Shown here: piece by piece, positions 7,473-16,154 of the stretch
How the letters are laid out: every line of letters starts with the position of its first letter
How positions within the stretch are numbered: position 1 is the first letter of the stretch
From: Marinobacter azerbaijanicus
GTDB lineage: Bacteria > Pseudomonadota > Gammaproteobacteria > Pseudomonadales > Oleiphilaceae
Direction of reading: 5' to 3'
DNA: 64,000 bases
Assembly: GCF_030250645.1 (NCBI RefSeq)
Contig: NZ_JASSVS010000013.1
Location: 36,881 to 100,880 of the forward strand
Program-made: the position numbers and the translations under genes
The notes under the pieces: model-generated
What the model was told of the DNA's origin: nothing
The model's input: only the letters and a program-made list of their open reading frames with translations
The model's database searches: none

Positions 7473-9504
7473 CTTTTCCTAAAGGTTGGTCGATGGAAGT
7501 TCGTCCCAGCGTCCAGAGCCCTGCATATTTGTTAAACGTAACCTGTGAATACGTCACAGCGGTCAAATAGCCCACGGCGCCATCCAGGAAACCAAACCGG
7601 ATAAAATAAACCTGTACAAAAGTCATCACCCCGCGAAGCGTCGGGTAGAGCATTGTCCTGGTTTTCTTGCCCCTCCGATGTTTCTCCATAGCACCTAGCC
7701 ATGCGTATTTGGCACTCTTCTCAAGGGAATGCCCAAAATCCCGATGGGTGTAATGGGTCAGGCGGCCGCGAAGGGTTCTGGTTTTGCGACCTTCGGGAAT
7801 CAGGATCCGTTCGTGTACCAGGGCATCGGAAAAGCTGACCCCCTCTCTGCGGAACAGTCGGAGGGGGGCTCGCCCGCTCCTCCCGAAATCCAGCCGTTTG
7901 CCGTAGATGGTTACCGCCCAGGGCAGCTTGTACGCGTCTGCATCTGGCTCTGCAAGGTGATGGTTGATCTCCTTGGCCAGTTCCGGTGTGATCCGCTCGT
8001 CGGCATCCAGTGAAAGCACCCATTCGCCAGTCGCTTTCTCCAGGGCTCTCTGTTTCTGAACCCCGAATCCCGGCCAGTCCGTCACTTCAACAACGTCGGC
8101 GTACTCTTTGGCAATTTCAGCCGTCCTGTCACTGCTGCCACTATCAAGAACGATGATTTCATCCGCCACGAGTCTTGCGGACTTAAGGCAGTCGGCAATG
8201 TGGTGTTCCTCGTCTTTGGCAATAATTGTGGCAGAGACTTTCACCTTGCGCTGACGGAAATACGAAGCGCTGAGTTCAGCTAACAACGCTGATGCCAGGC
8301 CCGCAATGGCCAGCAGATAAAAGGTAAGGAAAAGACTTCGGTTGAACGTGGCCTCAGTGAGCCCGAATACCAGGTAACCGGCGCTTACCATTGTGCCCGC
8401 CACTGCAATGTGAGCACTGGGTTTATGACTGTTGAAAACATTTTTGGCGAATATGACCATAGGTATGAAGATCAGAAATCCCCAGCTTAGAATGCCGGGA
8501 ATGCCACTGGTTGCTGCATTGTTGAGAAGATCGTTGTGAGCATGGCCGGTACAGCAATTCTTCAGGCGAGTGTATTCGGGATGAGAATCCGCCAGGTTTT
8601 CAATGGCTGAGCTGTAACCGCCAAGGCCGACGCCAGTCCATGGGTGCTCCATAAAAATATTAGCGGTTACCTGCCAGAGCTCAAGGCGTATCTCTATTCC
8701 CGGTTCAAGCACCTTGCCCTCGAGAGCGTCCTCAATGGACTGGTGCATGCGATCACTGCTGAACAGGAGGGCCAATGAGATAACTGCAACTGCCGCTAAA
8801 CCTGGCAGGCGCAGCTTGGGGCCGACCAATGGCAGCAAAAGAATCAGGAGAACGGGAAGGGCAATAAGGTTGCTTCTGGTCCCCGAAAGCATGGAAATAA
8901 CAATCGCTGTCGCTCCGAGACCTAAAACAGCAATCGCCGCAGGAGTTTTACCAGTTCTGGCAAAATAGGAGCCACCAACAAGAGCAAGGACTCCCCCGAG
9001 CAGGGCAAGGTTGCCAAAACTGATCGGGTTAATGCCAGCGCCGAATCGGGTGGTGAGCAGCTGCTCGAAGCTCTCATATTCAGTCGCAAGCGCAATCAGC
9101 AATGCTACCAGCGAGGAAAGGGCAACAAGTGCCGTGGCCAGGAAGAAGTGGCGAGCGCGAAAACCGACTGCGGTAAGGGCCACCACCAGCGGCCAGAACA
9201 GGATAAACCGGGCGTGTGTGCCAAAGGTTTTTCCACCTTCATAATCAAAGCCTTCCAGTGCCCATGACAGGGAGCTTACGAGCACAAAAAACCAGAACGC
9301 AAAATGCAGTAATCGAAGCTCTTTAGGCGTATCCCAGCCAGCTTTCTGCAAGGTTTTTTTGTAGATGAAAACCAGTCCGGAGATTGCCAGAAGCAGAGTG
9401 GCGATTGCCAGGATGCTGGAAGACAACAATGCCCCCCCGAGGCCTACCATGATCAGGACAACGGGAAACATGCGAGTTGGTTGGTTCATGTTGATTCGGT
9501 CCAT
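7462..9504 (-). CDS. Fused O-antigen ligase and GT2 glycosyltransferase
   Basis: The 680-residue protein has two parts. Residues 1 to about 420 are a multi-spanning membrane region with the Wzy/WaaL signature: GTRSNLIALPVLL, then WTGVGLGGYSSAIENLADSHPEY and CTGHAHNDLLNNAATSGIPG. Residues about 425-680 are a GT-A family 2 domain: VSATIIAKDEEHHIADCLKS, DEIIVLDSGSSDRTAEIA, GEWVLSLDADERITPEL, then LRLFRREGVSF and LTHYTHRDF, resembling WaaE/KdtX-type beta-glucosyltransferases. The first part should ligate an oligo- or polysaccharide to lipid A-core in the periplasm, while the GT2 part should work in the cytoplasm. Such a fusion is unusual, and no stop or frame change separates the two halves. Confidence 0.85.
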   Translation of the reverse strand: MDRINMNQPTRMFPVVLIMVGLGGALLSSSILAIATLLLAISGLVFIYKKTLQKAGWDTPKELRLLHFAFWFFVLVSSLSWALEGFDYEGGKTFGTHARFILFWPLVVALTAVGFRARHFFLATALVALSSLVALLIALATEYESFEQLLTTRFGAGINPISFGNLALLGGVLALVGGSYFARTGKTPAAIAVLGLGATAIVISMLSGTRSNLIALPVLLILLLPLVGPKLRLPGLAAVAVISLALLFSSDRMHQSIEDALEGKVLEPGIEIRLELWQVTANIFMEHPWTGVGLGGYSSAIENLADSHPEYTRLKNCCTGHAHNDLLNNAATSGIPGILSWGFLIFIPMVIFAKNVFNSHKPSAHIAVAGTMVSAGYLVFGLTEATFNRSLFLTFYLLAIAGLASALLAELSASYFRQRKVKVSATIIAKDEEHHIADCLKSARLVADEIIVLDSGSSDRTAEIAKEYADVVEVTDWPGFGVQKQRALEKATGEWVLSLDADERITPELAKEINHHLAEPDADAYKLPWAVTIYGKRLDFGRSGRAPLRLFRREGVSFSDALVHERILIPEGRKTRTLRGRLTHYTHRDFGHSLEKSAKYAWLGAMEKHRRGKKTRTMLYPTLRGVMTFVQVYFIRFGFLDGAVGYLTAVTYSQVTFNKYAGLWTLGRTSIDQPLGKDED

Positions 9505-9560
9505 TTAAACCACACCTGAGAACAAGCTAAAAGTGGTGCAAGTTGTTGGTCGGTCGAGGT

Positions 9561-10466
9561 TCAACATACCTTTCCTGGCTTGTAGGGGTTAAGTTCTCCG
9601 GGTGGCCTGTGGCGCATGCGTTTATACTCCCACTGGTATTGCTCCGGGGCTTCCCTGACACAGTTTTCAACTGACCGGTTCAGAGCGCTCGTTGCGACGA
9701 CGGGATCATCATCATCTATGCCGGCTTCACATTCACGGATCACCAGGCGGAAGCCCTGGCCGTCTTTCAGTCGCTCGGAATAGGTCATCAGGGGCTTTGC
9801 ACCGGATTTTTGCAGCAGTTTCGAGACCAGGGTCATGGTCCGTACTTCCAGGCCAAAGAAAGGCGCGTAAGCGTTGCCTTTCCCGCGAGGGCTCTGATCA
9901 GGGAGGATGCCGGCAACCTCTCCTTCCCGCAGGAGCGTGATCAGTCTTGCCAGGCCTCTGCGGTCGCCGCGAACCAGTTCCGAGCCCATGCGACCCCGGA
10001 CCTTGACCATATAGTCTTCAAATTCCTTGATATGAGGCGGGCTGTAAAGGGCAGCCATCCGGTATCGGGATGAAAAATACAGGCCTGTGAGTTCCCAGTT
10101 TCCCAGATGCGGTGCCAGCAGTAACAGGCCCCGACCATCTTTCTTTGCTTCCGTGAGGAGTTCCTCACCCTCAATTTCCCTGATCAGCCCCAGGCAGCGT
10201 TCTACTGGCCATTCCCATATCAGTGGGATTTCCATCATGGTCTGGCCTGTATGGCGAAGGCTGGAACGTGCCATGCGCTGCCGTTGTTCGTCGGTAAGCT
10301 CTGGGAAGCAGATTTTCAGATTGATTTCAGTGACCGTACGAAGCTGTGACCTGGACACCCAACTGATCATCCCGAAGAAGCGTCCAATGAGTTGGGCACC
10401 TCTCAGGGGGAGTTTGCCGGCAAGCCGGAGGGCGGTGATCAGAAACGTTGCTTTGGAAAGAGCCAT
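9561..10466 (-). CDS. Lysophospholipid acyltransferase family (LpxL/HtrB type)
   Basis: This 301-residue protein belongs to the lipid A acyltransferase family. It has the HX4E catalytic box in LLLAPHLGNWELTG, the later motif GEVAGILPDQSPRGKGNAYAPFFG, and the C-terminal QYQWEYKRMRHRP. It would add a secondary acyl chain to lipid A, or to a related lipid, at the inner membrane. ATG 10466 gives the usual N-terminus MALSKATFLITALRL; the frame continues upstream to a TTG at 10547. A second LpxL-type gene is at 15030-15980, so the two probably add different chains. It lies between the YrbL-like and ligase genes on the same strand. Confidence 0.85.
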   Translation of the reverse strand: MALSKATFLITALRLAGKLPLRGAQLIGRFFGMISWVSRSQLRTVTEINLKICFPELTDEQRQRMARSSLRHTGQTMMEIPLIWEWPVERCLGLIREIEGEELLTEAKKDGRGLLLLAPHLGNWELTGLYFSSRYRMAALYSPPHIKEFEDYMVKVRGRMGSELVRGDRRGLARLITLLREGEVAGILPDQSPRGKGNAYAPFFGLEVRTMTLVSKLLQKSGAKPLMTYSERLKDGQGFRLVIRECEAGIDDDDPVVATSALNRSVENCVREAPEQYQWEYKRMRHRPPGELNPYKPGKVC

Positions 10467-10557
10467 AATCTGATGGACAATCAACAGGAAACAGGATGAG
10501 CGGAAGCTACCACCATCCGGCGTAAGCGGCAAGGTCGGTTGAAGCAATTGGTGCTGG

Positions 10558-11226
10558 TCACAGCTTCTGAGAGGCTTCCCAGCTTTCGTTGCGCTCCCCG
10601 GTTTCCCAGTTGATCCGGAGGTGAAATCGCTTGATGCGTCGGCTGATGTAGCGCCGTCGCCAGGCTGGTATTCTGGCCAGTATATCGGGTATGGAGGGCG
10701 CGCCGAGGCCGTCTACCAGGAACAATTCTGGTTGTCCGGTCCGGTCTGATATTACCAGATTGTGCGGCAGCAGGTTCCGGGTGAGGATGCCGGTTTCAAG
10801 GAGCCAGTTGCAGAATCGTTCCACGGTGTCCTGAACCGGTTGATCAAATCCCCGGCGCTGCAGATAGTGTTCGAGTGTTTCGCCAGGGCGGCCATCGCTG
10901 CTGATGATCAGTTCGCTGACATTTGCCAGCCCCAGCGAGGTATCAACGGAGCCATGGAAGCGGGGCAGGTGGGACCAGAGCAGCGAGTCTCGGCCCTGTG
11001 CGATCAGTGTCCTTATGGCCTGTTGCCGGTGCGCCTTGAGCTCCTGATGATTGTCATTGATTCTGGCCTTGCCAAGGGCTTTCTTGGGCCAGGGCTGCCT
11101 CTGGAAACGGGCTTCGATGTTTTCAGGGCGCAGGACTTTGAGACACAATGCAGGATCGTCCGGGTGCTGGTAGCAGTGCCGGTTGTAGCCGGAGGCGAAG
11201 GGCTCGAGGTCAGACAGATCAATCAT
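10558..11226 (-). CDS. YrbL-like (PhoP regulatory network) protein
   Basis: This 222-residue protein fits the YrbL family, a kinase-fold group named from the PhoP-regulated E. coli protein. It opens LEPFASGYNRHCYQHPDDPALCLKV and carries the degraded catalytic loop NLLPHNLVIS and LVDGLG in place of the kinase HxD and DFG motifs. A role in modification of the LPS core by phosphate is possible, but the active-site residues are not canonical, so this is inference. Its start is only 17 bases from the divergent SGNH gene start, so their promoters must overlap the opposite coding sequences. Confidence 0.7.
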   Translation of the reverse strand: MIDLSDLEPFASGYNRHCYQHPDDPALCLKVLRPENIEARFQRQPWPKKALGKARINDNHQELKAHRQQAIRTLIAQGRDSLLWSHLPRFHGSVDTSLGLANVSELIISSDGRPGETLEHYLQRRGFDQPVQDTVERFCNWLLETGILTRNLLPHNLVISDRTGQPELFLVDGLGAPSIPDILARIPAWRRRYISRRIKRFHLRINWETGERNESWEASQKL

Positions 11227-11243
11227 TGATGGGGCGCCACATT

Positions 11244-11954
11244 ATGAACGGTTGTATTGCCTACGGCGATTGCAACACCGAAGGGTTGAAAGACTATCAC
11301 GAACCGGTGTGGCCTGAGATGGTAGCAGAACATCTGGGTCTGGCGCTGACCAACTGCGGACACACCATGAGCACGACCCGCGAATTGCTTTGTTATGCAG
11401 AGGCCTTCCCGCCGCAGGATTATCAGCTGGCGTTTATTCAGTACGGCCTCGTCGACTCCTGGCTTACCTTTCGTGGCGCTCCCTATGTTCTCTATTACCC
11501 CGACACCCCTCGCCGAAAGCTCGCCAGAAAACTGGTCAAAAAGCTCAAAAAATGGACGCGTCGTTTTCACCTGCAGGAACGCTGGGGCGCGGTGGAGCAG
11601 GTGCCTCTGCGGGAATACCTGGGCAACATAGAACGGGTAGTGCGGTCGGCTCCTGATACACTTTTTGTGCTCGTGGCTACGCCGCCAAACCTCGATGAAC
11701 CAAGGAATCCACGCATAGAGCGATACAACGAGGGTTTACAGGAACTGGCCGAGCAAGAGTCGAATGCGATATTTGTAAATGCCTATCAGCCTTTATGGCA
11801 GCAAAAGTCTCAAACTCTGATGAGCGACGGTACTCACCTTACCCTGGAAGGACACAGGTTAGTGGCGGATGCGGCTATCAGCGCCCTGTCGGCACGGTGG
11901 CAAGTAGCTCCCGATAAAAAGCTTCGGTTTTCGCAACCATCGTCTCCAGGTTGA
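11244..11954 (+). CDS. SGNH/GDSL-fold protein with Cys in place of Ser
   Basis: From ATG 11244 (236 residues) the protein begins MNGCIAYGDCNTEGL, which fits the GDSL block I except that the nucleophile Ser is Cys10 (TGC at 11271). The C-terminal block V is intact: SDGTHLTLEGHRLVADA, with the Asp and His of the triad. The usual GxND block appears as QYGLVDSW. Such proteins in LPS loci often remove or move acetyl groups from sugars. An in-frame ATG at 11229 is the alternative start. It is divergent from the YrbL-like gene, and its last 77 bases overlap the convergent GT4 gene, an unusually long overlap. Confidence 0.65.
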   Translation: MNGCIAYGDCNTEGLKDYHEPVWPEMVAEHLGLALTNCGHTMSTTRELLCYAEAFPPQDYQLAFIQYGLVDSWLTFRGAPYVLYYPDTPRRKLARKLVKKLKKWTRRFHLQERWGAVEQVPLREYLGNIERVVRSAPDTLFVLVATPPNLDEPRNPRIERYNEGLQELAEQESNAIFVNAYQPLWQQKSQTLMSDGTHLTLEGHRLVADAAISALSARWQVAPDKKLRFSQPSSPG

Positions 11955-12936
11955 GTTGCTCCCGGGCTTGCCGGAAGCTGTCGCTCTGGATATCAGTCAG
12001 CAACCCCGGCTCTGCCAGGCTGCTCTGAATCAGTGTCGCGATGTCTTCAACACTGTCAGAAGCCGCAATGCAGCGCTCCGGCAGGAAATCCCCCACACCA
12101 CTGACCTGTGTGGACAGAACCGGGCAGCACGCCATCAGGGCTTCCACCATGATGTAGGGGAAGCCTTCTCGGCTGGAGGTGATGATGCAGGCCGTTGCGG
12201 CCCGCAGCCAGGGCGATAAGTGCGGTTCGTAGCCGGGAAGCAGGATGCGCTCTGCACCATTCAGCTCCTGTATCAGTGCCTGGAGTCTTGCTCTCTGGCT
12301 TCCGTTGCCCAGGATCACCAGCGTGCCGGCGCAGTCCGCCTGGGTCCAGGCCCGGATCAGCCGGTCGAACTGTTTGACCGGTTCCAGGCGACCCGCCGCC
12401 AATAACAGTGGGCGCTCAGGGGGAATGGGGATTTCCGGAGCTTTCGGTTGGCTTTGGGCAGTGTTTTCCGGTAGTTGCAGCCCGTTAAAGATCAGCCGGG
12501 TAGTGGGGTGGGCGACAGTGCCGATGATCTCGCGGCTGACACCGATCACGCCATTGAGTCTGTCAAAGGCTCTGTGAGAGCTCTTGGTGCCATGAAGCGT
12601 ACCGACGGTGACCCTTGCATGGTGCCGAGCACCGCTGATCAGGCTTGCGGCTTTGTTGCCCTGGGCATGGACGATGTCTGGTTGGATGGTGTGCAGTGTT
12701 TGTCGCAGGCGGTATCTGAGCCACAGGTTGCGACGGCCCAGTTGCAGGGGCAGCGCATGAAAGTGGACAGGCGCGGAAAAGCGCTCACTGTAGGCGGAAT
12801 GAGCCAGCACGTGAACTTCATGCCCTTTCATTGCGAGCGCCTTGGCGAGTTCCGCTGTATGCTTTTCCATGCCGCCCCAGCCCGTGCCGGGGGTAGCAAT
12901 GACCAGGGCAATCGTCAGTCGGTCCTGGAAGCCCAT
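11878..12936 (-). CDS. Glycosyltransferase family 4
   Basis: This 352-residue GT-B enzyme starts IALVIATPGTGWGGMEKHTA, the usual GT4 N-terminus with a Gly-rich loop. The donor domain shows LLLAAGRLEPVKQFDRLIRA, LVILGNGSQRARLQ, LLPGYEPHLSPWLRAATACI and the E-x7-E motif SSREGFPYIMVEALMACCPV. It should add a sugar to the LPS core on the cytoplasmic side. Its ATG overlaps the TAA of the upstream GT4 gene by one base, a sign of translational coupling. It is the last gene of the four-gene run from lpxL. Confidence 0.88.
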   Translation of the reverse strand: MGFQDRLTIALVIATPGTGWGGMEKHTAELAKALAMKGHEVHVLAHSAYSERFSAPVHFHALPLQLGRRNLWLRYRLRQTLHTIQPDIVHAQGNKAASLISGARHHARVTVGTLHGTKSSHRAFDRLNGVIGVSREIIGTVAHPTTRLIFNGLQLPENTAQSQPKAPEIPIPPERPLLLAAGRLEPVKQFDRLIRAWTQADCAGTLVILGNGSQRARLQALIQELNGAERILLPGYEPHLSPWLRAATACIITSSREGFPYIMVEALMACCPVLSTQVSGVGDFLPERCIAASDSVEDIATLIQSSLAEPGLLTDIQSDSFRQAREQLNLETMVAKTEAFYRELLATVPTGR

Positions 12937-14048
12937 TACTGCGCCTGTCTGCTGGCCAGCAGGTTTTCATAGACCTCAAGCGTGCTCTGCGTCTGGGCTT
13001 CCAGCCGGAATCGCCAGGGGATTTCAATGTCATGCCTGGGGTTTTCAATAAGAGCCAGCACAGTTTGTGCAAACGCCTCGGTGTTGTCCGGTTGTACCAG
13101 CCCCTCGGGGAAGCAGGCGCGCAGGGTTTCGGCGGCACCACCGCGGTCGAAGGCTGCCACCGGGGTGCCTGAGGCGAGCGCCTCGGTAACGGTGCGCCCA
13201 AAGGGCTCCGGCTTGGTGGACATGTGGCATACCACATCTGCCAGCAGATAGAGGGTGGTCATGTCGTTGCGCTGGCCGAGGAAGGTCACATTGTCGGCAA
13301 GGTTAAGCCGTGTACGTTCTTTTTCCAGCTCTTCCAGAAATTTCTCCTTGCCCGGTTCGGCACCGCCTACGATAACCCCATGACAATCCGGCCGTTCCCG
13401 TACCAGTTGCGCCATCATGGCCAGAAAATCCAGCTGGCCTTTCCAGCGTGAAATGCGCCCGGGCATCATGATGATTTTCTGGTTGGCCAACTGCGGGTAC
13501 TGCCGGAACCAGCGGCCCAGCCACTGCGAACTAAGCTCTCGCTGCCGGAATGCGTCCACATCCACCCCACGTTGAATGACCGTCAGTTTTTCTTCCGGCA
13601 CTGGATAGTTGTCCAGAACATAGTTCCTCACACACCCGGACACGGCGATTATGTGGTCAGCCCTCGTCATGATGGCGCTATAGGGGGTAACGGAATACAT
13701 ACCATGAAAGGTGGAAACAATGGCCGGGCGCTGATTCGCCGGAATGCTCTTCAAAGCCAGAAAAATGATCCAGGCAGGCATGCGGGAGCGCACATGCACA
13801 ATATCCGGTTTCAGCTCCAGCAGCAGTTTCCGCATAGGTAGGATCTGCATGAAAGAGGCGGGGGTCTTCCGATGGATCGGCATGAAGATGTGTTTTGAGC
13901 CCTGTCCACGAAGCTGCTCGGCCATGGGCCCACCTTTGGAGACGACAAAGGATTCATGTCCGCGCTTGACCAGGTCGGCGGCGAATTCCACGGTGCCTCG
14001 CTCAACTCCGCCGCTGTACAGTGCGGGTAAAGCCTGAAGAATCCTCAA
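12936..14048 (-). CDS. Glycosyltransferase family 4
   Basis: The protein (370 residues from TTG 14048) has the GT4 pattern: LRILQALPALYSGGVERGTV at the N-terminus, ISTFHGMYS-like and IIAVSGCVRNYV motifs in the middle, then IIMMPGRISRWKGQLDFLAM, VGGAEPGKEKF, VTFLGQRNDMTTLYLLADVV and EPFGRTVTEALASGTPV. The frame is open to a GTG at 14108, but TTG 14048 overlaps the TGA of the preceding gene as TTGA and has GGAGGCAGG upstream, so it is the better start. It probably adds a core sugar; the donor is unknown. Confidence 0.88.
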   Translation of the reverse strand: MRILQALPALYSGGVERGTVEFAADLVKRGHESFVVSKGGPMAEQLRGQGSKHIFMPIHRKTPASFMQILPMRKLLLELKPDIVHVRSRMPAWIIFLALKSIPANQRPAIVSTFHGMYSVTPYSAIMTRADHIIAVSGCVRNYVLDNYPVPEEKLTVIQRGVDVDAFRQRELSSQWLGRWFRQYPQLANQKIIMMPGRISRWKGQLDFLAMMAQLVRERPDCHGVIVGGAEPGKEKFLEELEKERTRLNLADNVTFLGQRNDMTTLYLLADVVCHMSTKPEPFGRTVTEALASGTPVAAFDRGGAAETLRACFPEGLVQPDNTEAFAQTVLALIENPRHDIEIPWRFRLEAQTQSTLEVYENLLASRQAQ

Positions 14049-14995
14049 TGCCTGCCTCCCTTCAGAAAACGATTGATCAGCCACCTTGCCGCCCGGTCGG
14101 CCTCCCACAGGGAGTGCGATCCTGACAGTTTGCCTGCCATCACGGTGGCGTGGTCACTCCAGCGTGCAACGTACCCTTTTTCCACCAGGCTCGCCATGCC
14201 TCGCGCGACTCGGCTATTGTGTTTGGGAGTCAGTTCAAAAAGCCCGGTGGGAACGCCTGATGTGGCGGCCTCACAGACCATGGAGGCGCTGTCTGGCGTT
14301 ACCCAGACTGCACGGGATGCGGCAAGTTGATGGGGCAGCCAGCTGGAGTGGGTACGTTCGGGGTCGACAACCGTGACTTTAGGGCCGGCAAGATCATCGA
14401 GTTGTCTCAACAGGGTTTCCGGAGTGCGACGGGAACCGGTGATGGTCCAGCGCCATTCCGGGTAATGTCCCATAAGCTGTGACAACTGTCCCAGCACTAC
14501 GTCATCGTCCCAGTCGAAATGGGATGAGGGACCGCCGATGAGGATCAGGCCCTCAGGCTTTTGGGTGATTTTTGCCAATGGCGTGATGGCGTTGATTACG
14601 CCCTCGGTTGTCAGAATGTTTTTCCCGGGGGCTACGCCATCGTGCTCGGGAATAATGACTGCATCCACCCAGCCAATGGGAAACGCCGGTTTCATCAGCA
14701 CGACGGTTCTGGCTTTCGGGCGGCGCCTCAGGGAAAGCAGCAGACGATGTGTGCCACTGCCTGCTGCGACTATCAGCCGTGGGTTGTCCGGGATTTCATC
14801 CATGGCCGGAGCGATCCCCAACAGCGCTCTCCACCACGGAACCGGTACCTGGGTGGCGTCAATTTCAGACACATTGGCGCCAGCCAGCACTCGCAGCCGG
14901 TTACCCAGCCCTTTCAACTGGTTGCGATGCCCAGGCTTGTTGTCCGTCAACAGCCATACAACCGGTGCTGGCGAGCTGGAGCGGTCAGCTGTCAT
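14045..14995 (-). CDS. ELM1/GtrOC1-like (DUF1022) protein
   Basis: This 316-residue protein matches the bacterial members of the mitochondrial-fission ELM1 family, a GT-B-like fold found in LPS loci. Signs are VWLLTDNKPGHRNQLKGLG at the N-terminus, RLIVAAGSGTHRLLLSLRR, ILIGGPSSHFDWDDDVVLGQ, WTITGSRRTPETLL and AVWVTPDSASMVCEAATSGV near the C-terminus. The last segment resembles a nucleotide-sugar site, so a glycosyltransferase role is likely but not shown. It is between lpxL and a GT4 gene, with a 4-base overlap to the latter. Confidence 0.75.
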   Translation of the reverse strand: MTADRSSSPAPVVWLLTDNKPGHRNQLKGLGNRLRVLAGANVSEIDATQVPVPWWRALLGIAPAMDEIPDNPRLIVAAGSGTHRLLLSLRRRPKARTVVLMKPAFPIGWVDAVIIPEHDGVAPGKNILTTEGVINAITPLAKITQKPEGLILIGGPSSHFDWDDDVVLGQLSQLMGHYPEWRWTITGSRRTPETLLRQLDDLAGPKVTVVDPERTHSSWLPHQLAASRAVWVTPDSASMVCEAATSGVPTGLFELTPKHNSRVARGMASLVEKGYVARWSDHATVMAGKLSGSHSLWEADRAARWLINRFLKGGRH

Positions 14996-15029
14996 TGGAT
15001 GCCCCGATCCTGATCGGTGTGCAGTTCAT

Positions 15030-15980
15030 TTAACCTGCGCCCTTGCCGTACAGATCCGGATCATCCTTTGATGGGCGGGTCTTGAAGCGACGGTGCATCC
15101 ACAGGTATTGGTCCGGGTGCTTGCGGATCTCATTTTCAATGGCTCTGTTTACCTGAGTTGCGTCGGCCATCTCGTCTCCGGAGGGAAAATTGGCCAGTGG
15201 AGGATGGAAATAAATATCGTACCCCGGTTCATGCTCACGACGGAAATGGCTGAAAGGCACTACCGCACACCCGCTGCGCTCTGCAATTCTCGAGGTGGCG
15301 GTAATGGTGCCCGCAGGCACACCAAAAAACGGCGCGAATACGATGCCTTTGCGGCCGTAATCCTGATCCGTGGCATACCAGACTACGCGGTTGTTTTTCA
15401 GCTGTTTGAGCAGCCCCCGAAGATTCTTGCTGTCCAGCACCATGCCATACCGGCGAGCCCTGGCGCGGGTCATGACTGCGTTCATCAATGGGTTGTTGTG
15501 GTCACGCTGCATGACGTCAGCCTCAATGTACTCGGTTACCAGGCTGCCGCCGAGATCCAGAGTGCTGTAGTGACCCCCAAGCAGCAGGATGCCTCTGCCT
15601 TTGGCAAGGGCGGTGTCAACGTATTCGAGACCGTGTACTCGGGTGACCGGAATGAACGAGGTGGGATTGCGGAACCAGGCGAGTCCGAGTTCCATGACAC
15701 CGATACCGTTGGCCTGGAATGATTTCTTTACCAGAGCCTGCTGTTCCTGTTCTGATAGCTCGGGAAAGCACAAACGTATATTAACTTCCGTAATGTGGCG
15801 CCGGTGGGCGGCAAAGCGATAGGCCAGATCACCAATACGTCTGCCAAGCCACCACTGAAGCCTGAGGGGAAGCCATGCTGCCAGCCACATCACAGCGATA
15901 CCCAGCCAGGTGGGCCACCAGCGCGGGTGGAGATAGCTGGAGTAACGGGTATCGCGGGACCTTCGCTTGTTTTCCTTCAC
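15030..15980 (-). CDS. lpxL: Lipid A lauroyl/acyl transferase LpxL
   Basis: From GTG 15980 (316 residues) this aligns well with E. coli LpxL: YLHPRWWPTWLGIAVMWLAA at the N-terminus, VNIRLCFPELSEQEQQ, the HX4D catalytic box in LLLGGHYSTLDLG, VVWYATDQDYGRKGIVFAPF and the C-terminal QYLWMHRRFKTRP. It transfers an acyl chain from acyl-ACP to Kdo-lipid A at the inner membrane, with one N-terminal membrane anchor. GTG 15980 has GGCAGGAAACGA upstream; the open frame up to 16046 is not needed for the family. It heads the run lpxL-ELM1-GT4-GT4 and is divergent from waaA. Confidence 0.9.
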   Translation of the reverse strand: MKENKRRSRDTRYSSYLHPRWWPTWLGIAVMWLAAWLPLRLQWWLGRRIGDLAYRFAAHRRHITEVNIRLCFPELSEQEQQALVKKSFQANGIGVMELGLAWFRNPTSFIPVTRVHGLEYVDTALAKGRGILLLGGHYSTLDLGGSLVTEYIEADVMQRDHNNPLMNAVMTRARARRYGMVLDSKNLRGLLKQLKNNRVVWYATDQDYGRKGIVFAPFFGVPAGTITATSRIAERSGCAVVPFSHFRREHEPGYDIYFHPPLANFPSGDEMADATQVNRAIENEIRKHPDQYLWMHRRFKTRPSKDDPDLYGKGAG

Positions 15981-16154
15981 TCGTTTCCCTGCCTGATTGT
16001 GTCCACATCGTGAAAACCGGAGTTTAGCAGGACGGTTCTCATCCACTAAAGCAGCAATCTCCGCAACTTGCGGAAAAGGATGAATTCCGTGCCGCAGACT
16101 CGGGCATCAGCTTTATGTAGAATGACCGCCGCACCGACTCGGCCCGGAGTTATT

